Below are positions 1-6,026 of a DNA stretch of 12,572 nucleotides, in pieces; position 1 is the stretch's first letter, and each line of letters opens with the position of its first letter. The notes below the pieces were generated by a model. It was not told where the DNA came from and searched no databases. It saw nothing but the letters and a program-made list of their open reading frames with translations. Made by a program: the position numbers and the translations under genes. The stretch comes from Oscillospiraceae bacterium (lineage in GTDB: Bacteria > Bacillota > Clostridia > Oscillospirales > Oscillospiraceae): positions 1-12,572 of the forward strand of contig JAEDKB010000035.1 of assembly GCA_016296045.1 (NCBI GenBank), read 5' to 3'.

Positions 1-2014
1 GACCGTCCACATAATCCTTGAATGCGGAAACGGGCAGGGAATCGCCGTCCATCTTATCAACGGGAATAAGGATGTCCTTAACCATCTTGACAAGCTCGGG
101 CTTGCCTTCAAGCTTGGTTTCGTGAACTTCGTCTTCGGCATTTGCCCAAGAGGCGGGAACGTCGATCTTGACAAATGCGGTTGCACCGGCATCAATGGCG
201 CGGTGGTTGCAGTCAACAACGTCCTGACCCTTCTTGAGGTAGGAATGGGTTGCAGCGTCCTTCATGTACTTGATTGCGTCTTCCTCGGGCATAACCTTTG
301 CCAAGGTGAAGAATGCAGACTGCAAGATGGTATTGGTGCGCTTGCCCATGCCAACCTTGATGGCAAGGTCGATTGCGTTGATGGTGTAGAGCTGAATGTT
401 GTTCTTGGCGATATAGCGCTTGGAAGCTGCGTCAAGATGGTGTTCCAGCTCATCCATATTCCACTGGCAGTTGATCATGAACACGCCGCCGGGCTTGACA
501 TCGCGGACAATCGGGAAGCCCTTGGTGATGTAAGAAGGATTGTGGCAGGCAACAAAGTCCGCCTTGTTGATGTAGTACGGGCTCTTGATGGGCTTGTCAC
601 CGAAACGCAGATGCGAAATGGTAACGCCGCCGGTCTTCTTGGAGTCGTACTGGAAATAGGCCTGAACGTATTTATCGGTATGGTCGCCGATGATCTTGAT
701 GGAATTCTTGTTTGCACCGACCGTGCCGTCACCGCCGAGACCCCAGAACTTGCATTCGATGGTGCCCTTGGCAGCGGTGTTGGGAACATTCTTGCGTTCC
801 TTCAGAGACAGCTTGGTGACGTCGTCTACGATGCCGATTGTGAACTGGCGCTTCGGAGAAGCCTTCTTCAGCTCGTCATATACGGCGAAGACGGAAGCGG
901 GAGGCGTATCCTTGGAGCCGAGGCCGTAGCGGCCGCCGATGACGGTGACATCGGTTCTGCCTGCGTTTGCAAGGGCGGTAACAACATCCAGATACAGAGG
1001 CTCGCCCTGAGCACCGGGTTCCTTGGTGCGGTCGAGGACGGCAATCTTCTTTGCGGTTGCGGGAATGGCAGCCAGAAGCTTATCCGGGCAGAACGGACGG
1101 AACAGACGAACCTTAACGAGGCCGACCTTGTTGCCGTGCGCGTTGAGGTAATCAATGACTTCTTCTGCAACATCGCAGATGGAGCCCATGGCGACAATGA
1201 CGCGGTCAGCATCGGGAGCGCCATAGTAGTTAAAGAGCTGGTAGTCGGTGCCGAGCTTCTTGTTGACCTTCTTCATATAGGTTTCAACGATTGCGGGCAG
1301 AGCATCGTAGTACTTGTTGCAAGCCTCGCGGTGCTGGAAGAAGATATCGCCGTTTTCGTGAGAGCCGCGCATTGCAGGTCTGTCAGGATTCAGGCAATGC
1401 TTACGGAACTCGTCGACAGCCTTCATATCGCACATTTCCTTGAGATCCTTGTAGTCCCAGACAGCGATTTTCTGGATCTCATGGGAGGTACGGAAGCCGT
1501 CAAAGAAGTTGATAAACGGAACACGACCCTTGATAGCAGCCAGATGGGCAACAGCGCCGAGATCCATAACTTCCTGCGGGTTGGTTTCGCAGAGCATAGC
1601 AAAACCGGTCTGGCGGCAAGCGTAGACATCGGAGTGGTCACCGAAGATGTTCAGAGCATGGGAAGCAAGCGTACGGGCAGAAACGTGGAACACGCCCGGA
1701 AGAAGCTCGCCGGCGATTTTGTACATATTCGGGATCATCAGGAGCAGACCCTGAGAGGCGGTGTAGGTCGTTGTGAGGGCACCGGCGGCCAAAGAACCGT
1801 GTACGGTACCGGCAGCGCCTGCCTCAGACTGCATTTCGACGACCTTAACGCGGTTGCCGAAGATGTTCAGACGACCCTGTGCGGACCACTGATCGACATA
1901 GTCTGCCATGGGGCTGGACGGGGTGATGGGATAGATGCCGGCTACTTCGGTAAAGGCGTAGCTGACATGCGCGGCGGCAGTATTGCCGTCCATGGTTTTG
2001 AGTTTTCTTGCCAA
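1..2014 (-). CDS. nifJ: Pyruvate:ferredoxin (flavodoxin) oxidoreductase, N-terminal 671 residues (3' end outside window)
   Basis: This is the N-terminal part of the single-chain enzyme that oxidatively decarboxylates pyruvate with CoA to acetyl-CoA and CO2, passing electrons to ferredoxin or flavodoxin in the cytoplasm. The minus-strand frame is open from 2014 to the left edge and gives 671 of the roughly 1,170-1,200 residues usual for the family. Visible landmarks are YPITPSSPMAD with Thr31, VEMQSEAGAAG with Glu64, HVSAR with Arg114 (the same numbers as the active-site residues of the Desulfovibrio africanus enzyme), PGAQGEP near 330, and GLGGDGTVGANKN at 425-437. The ferredoxin-like 4Fe-4S domain and the thiamine-diphosphate domain would lie beyond the edge. 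The start is TTG at 2014-2012: GGAGGT stands 8 nt upstream and the peptide begins MARKLKTMDGN as in homologues; the in-frame ATG at 1993 is too far from any ribosome binding site. The gene is divergent from the ATPase gene at 2231. Identification is near certain. Confidence 0.97.
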   Translation of the reverse strand, partial: MARKLKTMDGNTAAAHVSYAFTEVAGIYPITPSSPMADYVDQWSAQGRLNIFGNRVKVVEMQSEAGAAGTVHGSLAAGALTTTYTASQGLLLMIPNMYKIAGELLPGVFHVSARTLASHALNIFGDHSDVYACRQTGFAMLCETNPQEVMDLGAVAHLAAIKGRVPFINFFDGFRTSHEIQKIAVWDYKDLKEMCDMKAVDEFRKHCLNPDRPAMRGSHENGDIFFQHREACNKYYDALPAIVETYMKKVNKKLGTDYQLFNYYGAPDADRVIVAMGSICDVAEEVIDYLNAHGNKVGLVKVRLFRPFCPDKLLAAIPATAKKIAVLDRTKEPGAQGEPLYLDVVTALANAGRTDVTVIGGRYGLGSKDTPPASVFAVYDELKKASPKRQFTIGIVDDVTKLSLKERKNVPNTAAKGTIECKFWGLGGDGTVGANKNSIKIIGDHTDKYVQAYFQYDSKKTGGVTISHLRFGDKPIKSPYYINKADFVACHNPSYITKGFPIVRDVKPGGVFMINCQWNMDELEHHLDAASKRYIAKNNIQLYTINAIDLAIKVGMGKRTNTILQSAFFTLAKVMPEEDAIKYMKDAATHSYLKKGQDVVDCNHRAIDAGATAFVKIDVPASWANAEDEVHETKLEGKPELVKMVKDILIPVDKMDGDSLPVSAFKDYVDG

Positions 2015-2022
2015 AATAAAAT

Positions 2023-2028
2023 ACCTCC
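2023..2028 (-). promoter_or_regulatory. Shine-Dalgarno of nifJ that fixes its TTG start
   Basis: On the minus strand GGAGGT is followed by 8 nt and then TTG. This spacing supports the TTG codon as start rather than the ATG seven codons downstream, which would be 29 nt away. Confidence 0.85.
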
Positions 2029-2055
2029 ATAAAGTATTTGTTTGCAGACACATTC

Positions 2056-2084
2056 ATTTTAGCACGAAACCTTCTTTTTGTAAA
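2056..2084 (-). promoter_or_regulatory. Predicted sigma-A-type promoter of nifJ
   Basis: On the minus strand TTTACA (2084-2079) is separated by 17 bp from TAAAAT (2061-2056), with a TGC just before the -10 (extended -10 form). Transcription would begin near 2049, giving a leader of about 35 nt with the GGAGGT site in it. I see no clear operator next to it. Confidence 0.75.
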
Positions 2085-2165
2085 TCGGAAAAACAAAGGA
2101 AATCATATATTTTGTATTTTTTTATCGAAAAGCTTTAAAAAAAGCACAAGTCCGGGAAAATTTCG

Positions 2166-2194
2166 TTGTATTTCAATGGATTTTGATGTATGAT
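2166..2194 (+). promoter_or_regulatory. Possible promoter of the ComM-like ATPase gene
   Basis: TTGTAT (2166-2171), 17 bp, TATGAT (2189-2194). The -10 is good and the -35 poor. The -10 lies in the first copy of a perfect 9-bp tandem duplication (TATGATATT twice, 2189-2206), so a second -10 could exist 9 bp further on. This is inference from hexamers only. Confidence 0.4.
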
Positions 2195-2206
2195 ATTTAT
2201 GATATT
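2189..2206 (+). repeat. 9-bp tandem duplication upstream of the ComM-like gene
   Basis: TATGATATT occurs twice in perfect tandem, ending 24 nt before the start codon and overlapping the proposed -10. It is AT-rich, so chance or replication slippage is possible, but its place in the promoter could affect expression. Confidence 0.7.
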
Positions 2207-2230
2207 TTTGCAGGAAAGGATGTTGCGGCC

Positions 2231-3745
2231 ATGATCAGCCGATTGGATTCCCTTGGACTGAACGGAATCAACGGATACACCGTTTGCGTAGAATGTTACA
2301 TTTCCAACGGTCTGCCTGCTTTTGATATTGTCGGGCTGCCCGATGCGGCGGTGAAAGAGGCTAGAGAACGGGTGCGTGCTTCGATTAAGAACAGCGGCTT
2401 TAAGTTTCCGGTCAGCCGAATTACGCTGAATCTGGCTCCGGCAAATACGAAAAAATCCGGAACACTCTATGACCTTCCGATCCTGCTGGGGATTCTTGCC
2501 GCCACCAACGTCTGCAAAATCCCTTCGGAGCCTTCGGCGTTTCTCGGTGAGCTGAGTCTGGAGGGAAAGCTTCGTCCGGTGAACGGAGTGCTTCCGATGA
2601 CGATTGCCGCCAAGAAGGCCGGACTGACATCGATTTATGTTCCTGCGGAGAATGCGAAAGAAGCAACCTTGGCTGACGGCGTTACGGTCTATCCCGTTAC
2701 AGATGTAAGGCAGTTGATTGCACACCTGAAGGGGGAGAAAGAGATCCCTCCCGAACAGCCGTGGATTCCCGACGGGGATATACAGGAGCTTTTGGACTTT
2801 TCGGATGTAAAGGGTCAGGAAAATGCCAAACGCGCATTGGAGATCGCTGCTGCAGGCTCGCATAATGTTCTCATGATCGGCCCTCCGGGTTCCGGCAAAA
2901 GTATGCTTTCCAAACGGCTGCCTTCGATTATGCCGGATCTGACAAAAGAGGAAGCGCTTGAGGTAACGCAAATCCATTCGGTAGTCGGCTTGTTGACACC
3001 CGAAAGCCCGATGGTCAGCCGCCGGCCGTTCCGCGCACCGCATCATACCATCTCAACGGCCGGTCTTGCAGGCGGAGGAACGAATCCGCGCCCCGGCGAA
3101 ATATCGCTGGCGCATAAGGGAATTCTGTTTTTGGACGAATTGCCGGAATTTAAGAAGGAAACGCTGGAAATCATGCGTCAGCCTCTGGAGGACGGCGTTG
3201 TGACGATTTCCCGCGCAAACGGGACGATCAGCTATCCAAGCAAGTTTCAACTGATCTGTGCGATGAATCCCTGCAAGTGCGGCTGGTACGGAGATCCGTC
3301 CGGACGCTGCACCTGTACGCAGACATCGGTCAATCAGTACCATTCCAGAATCTCCGGACCGCTGCTTGACCGAATCGATATCATTGTTGAAGTTCCGGCA
3401 CTGAATTTTGAAGAGCTTCGCAGCCATGCAATTCCGGAATCCTCTGCTCAGATCAAGCGTCGGGTTGAGGCGGCGCGTCTGTTGCAAAGAGAACGCTTTG
3501 CAAAATCGCAATGTCACTGCAATGCCGAAATGCAGGCGGCGGAGCTTAGAAAATATTGTGAGCTTGACAGCGACTGTACCGACCTGATGAAACAGGCGTT
3601 TGATGCGCTCGGCATGACGGCTAGAAGCTATGACCGAATCAAGAGAGTTGCAAGAACGATTGCCGATCTTGACGGAAGCGAAAGCATCCGTCCGCAGCAT
3701 CTGGCTGAGGCAATCCAGTACCGAACCTATCAATTCATAAAATGA
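2231..3745 (+). CDS. comM: YifB/ComM family Mg-chelatase-like AAA+ ATPase
   Basis: A 504-residue cytoplasmic ATPase, the usual full length of the YifB/ComM family. In Haemophilus and Vibrio, ComM is a hexameric helicase promoting branch migration during natural transformation; whether a clostridial homologue does the same is inference. The N-terminal ChlI-like domain (about 1-170) has the family signature GLPAFDIVGLPDAAVKE. The AAA+ core has Walker A GPPGSGKS at 217-224 and Walker B ILFLDEL at 298-304 (Asp302, Glu303), then a probable zinc-binding pair CxC at 348/350 and 360/362, and the segment SGPLLDRIDI. A C-terminal helical lid domain follows. The start is ATG 2231, with AGGAAAGGA 10 nt upstream; the open frame extends 16 codons further up, but that extension has no ribosome binding site and homologues start at the equivalent of MISRLDSLGLNG. 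It is a single-gene unit followed by a strong terminator. Confidence 0.95.
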   Translation: MISRLDSLGLNGINGYTVCVECYISNGLPAFDIVGLPDAAVKEARERVRASIKNSGFKFPVSRITLNLAPANTKKSGTLYDLPILLGILAATNVCKIPSEPSAFLGELSLEGKLRPVNGVLPMTIAAKKAGLTSIYVPAENAKEATLADGVTVYPVTDVRQLIAHLKGEKEIPPEQPWIPDGDIQELLDFSDVKGQENAKRALEIAAAGSHNVLMIGPPGSGKSMLSKRLPSIMPDLTKEEALEVTQIHSVVGLLTPESPMVSRRPFRAPHHTISTAGLAGGGTNPRPGEISLAHKGILFLDELPEFKKETLEIMRQPLEDGVVTISRANGTISYPSKFQLICAMNPCKCGWYGDPSGRCTCTQTSVNQYHSRISGPLLDRIDIIVEVPALNFEELRSHAIPESSAQIKRRVEAARLLQRERFAKSQCHCNAEMQAAELRKYCELDSDCTDLMKQAFDALGMTARSYDRIKRVARTIADLDGSESIRPQHLAEAIQYRTYQFIK

Positions 3746-3757
3746 GATATTTCGTCG

Positions 3758-3791
3758 AGCCGGACGAAGCACTTCGTCCGGCTTGTTTTTT
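3758..3791 (+). terminator. Rho-independent terminator after the ComM-like gene
   Basis: AGCCGGACGAA pairs perfectly with TTCGTCCGGCT around a GCAC loop (11 bp, GC-rich), followed by TGTTTTTT. It starts 12 nt after the stop codon. Confidence 0.93.
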
Positions 3792-3849
3792 AAAACATGA
3801 GAAAATAAAAATTACCTGAAAATCATTATATGAGAAATGAGGACATGAT

Positions 3850-5028
3850 ATGAATGAAATATTTTTACTGAAGTTAGGCGAAATCGTCCTGAAGGGCGGC
3901 AACAAGCACCAGTTTGAAAACCGTCTGAGAACCAATGTTTCCCGCAGAATGCGTCCCTTCGGCGATTTTCATGTTTATATCGTTCAGTCTACGGTCTATA
4001 TTGAGCCGGAGAACGACCTGTGTGATCTTGACGGCGCATGGGAGGCCTGCCACTATATTTTCGGCGTAGTCAGTCTTTGCCGCTGCCGTCCGTGTGAGAA
4101 GAATCTGGATGATATCTTTGAAAAGGCGATGGAGTATCTCGGTGAGGACCTCCGTATGGCGAAATCATTTAAGGTGGAGTCAAAGCGGTCAGATAAACGT
4201 TTTCCGCTGACATCCATTGGCATTTCCCAGGAAATCGGCGGCAGAATCGCCGAGGCGGTGGAAGGAATTGAGGTGGACGTGCATCATCCGGAGTATACCG
4301 TCTATGTTGAAGTCCGTGACCGTGCGGCCTATGTCCACGGACCGGCGGATCCCGGCGCAGGCGGACTTCCCACCGGCGTGGGCGGCAGGGCCATGGTGCT
4401 TTTGTCCGGCGGCATCGATTCTCCTGTGGCGGGCTATATGATCGCAAAGCGCGGCGTGGAATTGGAATGTGTGCATTTCTTCTCTTATCCCTATACCAGC
4501 GAGCTTGCAAAGGATAAAGTGCTCGAACTTGCCCGACTGATGACGCGCTATTGCGGAAAAATGACGGTAAATGTTGTCGGATTTACGGAAATTCAAGAGG
4601 CGATTCGGGATAACTGTCCGGAGGAATTCTTCACCCTTATCATGCGCCGCTTTATGATGATGATTTCCGAACGCATTGCGCGTGACCACGGCTGCGGCTG
4701 CCTTGTCACGGGTGAAAATCTGGGGCAGGTGGCCTCTCAGACCATGGAGGCAATGGCGGTAACGGGTGCTTGTGTGGAACTGCCCATCTTCCAGCCTCTT
4801 ATCGGTATGGATAAGGAGGAAATCGTCACGATCGCCCGCAAAATCGGCACCATGGAAACCTCCATTTTGCCCTATGAGGATTGCTGCACGGTCTTTACGC
4901 CCCGACATCCCAAGACCAAGCCCACCAAGGCGCAGGTAGACAAGGCCTGTGCCGGTCTGGACTTTGACGGCCTGATCGAGCGGGCGCTGCAAAATACCGA
5001 AATGATTCGGGTGCGCTATCATGGATGA
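3850..5028 (+). CDS. thiI: tRNA 4-thiouridine synthase ThiI (tRNA sulfurtransferase)
   Basis: A 392-residue cytoplasmic enzyme that adenylates U8 of tRNA and inserts sulfur to give 4-thiouridine, and may also serve thiazole synthesis. It has an N-terminal ferredoxin-like region (about 1-60), a THUMP RNA-binding domain (about 60-165) and a PP-loop pyrophosphatase domain with SGGIDSP at 186-192. The conserved DCCTVFTPRHP (Cys345, Cys346) contains the family's disulfide-forming cysteine. The C-terminal rhodanese domain of the E. coli protein is absent, as in most Firmicutes (the B. subtilis protein is similarly short), so sulfur probably comes from a dedicated cysteine desulfurase; none is seen next to it. 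The start ATG 3850 has GAGGA 6 nt upstream. It is the first gene of a three-gene unit and overlaps the next gene by 8 nt. I could not find a convincing promoter in 3792-3849. Assignment is firm. Confidence 0.97.
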   Translation: MNEIFLLKLGEIVLKGGNKHQFENRLRTNVSRRMRPFGDFHVYIVQSTVYIEPENDLCDLDGAWEACHYIFGVVSLCRCRPCEKNLDDIFEKAMEYLGEDLRMAKSFKVESKRSDKRFPLTSIGISQEIGGRIAEAVEGIEVDVHHPEYTVYVEVRDRAAYVHGPADPGAGGLPTGVGGRAMVLLSGGIDSPVAGYMIAKRGVELECVHFFSYPYTSELAKDKVLELARLMTRYCGKMTVNVVGFTEIQEAIRDNCPEEFFTLIMRRFMMMISERIARDHGCGCLVTGENLGQVASQTMEAMAVTGACVELPIFQPLIGMDKEEIVTIARKIGTMETSILPYEDCCTVFTPRHPKTKPTKAQVDKACAGLDFDGLIERALQNTEMIRVRYHG

Positions 5029-5491
5029 GGCGGCGCGTGTCATCCGTCTGTTGACGGAGAGCGAAGAGACGATTGCCACAGCCGAGAGCTGCACAGGGGG
5101 GCTGCTGGGAAAGCTCCTGACGGATGCGCCGGGGGCATCTGCGGTGTATTTAGGCGGCGTGATTTCCTATGCCTATGCGGTCAAGGAAAAGTTCTTGGGT
5201 GTAGAGCCTGACCTTCTGAGGGAAAAGGGCGCGGTATGTGAAGAAGTTGCCCTGCAAATGGCAAAAGGCGCAAGAGAGCGGTTTGGAGCGGATTTCGCTC
5301 TGGCAACCACGGGCAACGCCGGCCCCGGCGCGGACGAAAAGAACCCGAATGTGGGCGAAATCTATGTCGCCTGCGTGAGTGAAAGCGGAACGGTCTGCCA
5401 AAAATTACAGCTCAGCGGCACGAGGGAGGAAAACCGCACTGAGGCCTGCAGAGCCGCTTTGACGCTTCTTTTAGAGAATCACCATGCGTAG
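5021..5491 (+). CDS. Stand-alone CinA C-terminal domain protein (nicotinamide-nucleotide amidase type)
   Basis: A 156-residue protein that is only the C-terminal CinA domain (PncC type). This family hydrolyses nicotinamide mononucleotide to nicotinic acid mononucleotide and ammonia, returning NMN to NAD synthesis. The nucleophile motif TAESCTGGL has Ser23; further family features are YLGGVISYAYAVKEKFLGV, the GAVCEEVALQMAKGA helix and TTGNAGPG, where Asn stands in a place usually held by Ile or Val. The N-terminal MoCF-like domain of full-length CinA is absent, which is common for single-domain PncC proteins. It starts inside the last codons of thiI (ATGGATGA, 8-nt overlap) without a strong Shine-Dalgarno, so translational coupling is likely. 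The family is certain; the activity is by homology. Confidence 0.92.
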   Translation: MDEAARVIRLLTESEETIATAESCTGGLLGKLLTDAPGASAVYLGGVISYAYAVKEKFLGVEPDLLREKGAVCEEVALQMAKGARERFGADFALATTGNAGPGADEKNPNVGEIYVACVSESGTVCQKLQLSGTREENRTEACRAALTLLLENHHA

Positions 5492-5912
5492 GCGTGTGGT
5501 TGCAGCTGTCTTCTGGCTCTATCTTGCCGTGCTGTTCCGCATCACGGTGTTTCGAAGCGGCTGGTATGATAATGAATTCTTTTCCGGAAGCATCGAGATG
5601 GTTCCGTTCCGTACCATTTTTACATATCTTTCCGCAGAGCAGTGGCGCTATTTTCTCTATCTTTTCGCGGGAAATATTATTTGGTTTTACCCCTTTGGGG
5701 TGTATGTTGCCGCAAAAGGAAAGTCCGCCGCTGTCTGTGTCTTGTATACGGCGCTTTTATCCTTGACCATAGAGACGCTGCAATTTATTCTCAGCACCGG
5801 CTGCAGCGAAACGGAGGACATCCTCCTGAACACTTTGGGCGGCGTTTTCGGCTGGGTTTCTTATCGAACGATTCGGCGCTTTTTGAGGAAAAGAGCGGCT
5901 CGACGGGGCTGA
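5484..5912 (+). CDS. VanZ-like family membrane protein
   Basis: A 142-residue integral membrane protein with four probable membrane segments at about 5-23, 56-77, 81-104 and 113-128 and a basic C-terminus. Family features visible are NIIWFYPFGVY (64-74), the polar ETLQ (97-100) at the end of a membrane helix, and EDILLNTLGG (111-120) followed by GW. VanZ of Enterococcus gives low-level teicoplanin resistance by an unknown route; most VanZ-like proteins in Clostridia have no known function and I do not infer resistance here. The start ATG overlaps the cinA-like stop by 8 nt (ATGCGTAG), so it is probably translationally coupled as the third gene of the operon. Confidence 0.9.
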   Translation: MRRRVVAAVFWLYLAVLFRITVFRSGWYDNEFFSGSIEMVPFRTIFTYLSAEQWRYFLYLFAGNIIWFYPFGVYVAAKGKSAAVCVLYTALLSLTIETLQFILSTGCSETEDILLNTLGGVFGWVSYRTIRRFLRKRAARRG

Positions 5913-5981
5913 CACTTCATAGTGCAAACGATAAAACAACAGAAAAATGCCAGTCCGCCGATACTTACTGTCAAACTATAA

Positions 5982-6016
5982 AAAAGCTGAGCAGATAGAA
6001 AATCTGCTCAGCTTTT
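5982..6016. terminator. Bidirectional terminator between convergent genes
   Basis: AAAAGCTGAGCAGAT (5982-5996) and ATCTGCTCAGCTTTT (6002-6016) form a perfect 15-bp stem with a 5-nt loop. On the minus strand the hairpin is followed by a run of T, so it should end the LRR gene transcript well (stop codon at 6027-6029). On the plus strand the tail is TTTTCT, so it can also end the thiI operon 69 nt after the VanZ-like stop. Confidence 0.9.
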
Positions 6017-6026
6017 CTGTATATGC

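Noticed and set aside
122-2032. 636-residue open frame on the plus strand
   Set aside because: It is antisense to nifJ over its whole length, has no family features, and is explained by codon bias of the real minus-strand gene, whose active-site residues are all present.
2105-2145. TTTTTTA ... TAAAAAA inverted repeat between nifJ and the ComM-like gene
   Set aside because: The arms are only A/T homopolymer runs, which occur by chance in an AT-rich intergenic region; at most it is an UP-element-like stretch for nifJ.
2135-3772. Two long minus-strand open frames (303 and 239 codons)
   Set aside because: They lie antisense to the ComM-like ATPase, whose Walker motifs fix the coding strand; their products look like random basic, cysteine- and arginine-rich translations.
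4189-5094. 301-codon minus-strand open frame
   Set aside because: Antisense to thiI and the start of the CinA-domain gene; no recognisable domain.
5484-5912. VanZ-like gene as a glycopeptide resistance determinant
   Set aside because: There are no vanA/H/X/Y/S/R-type genes nearby, and the gene sits in a housekeeping operon; VanZ-like proteins are widespread in Clostridia without resistance.
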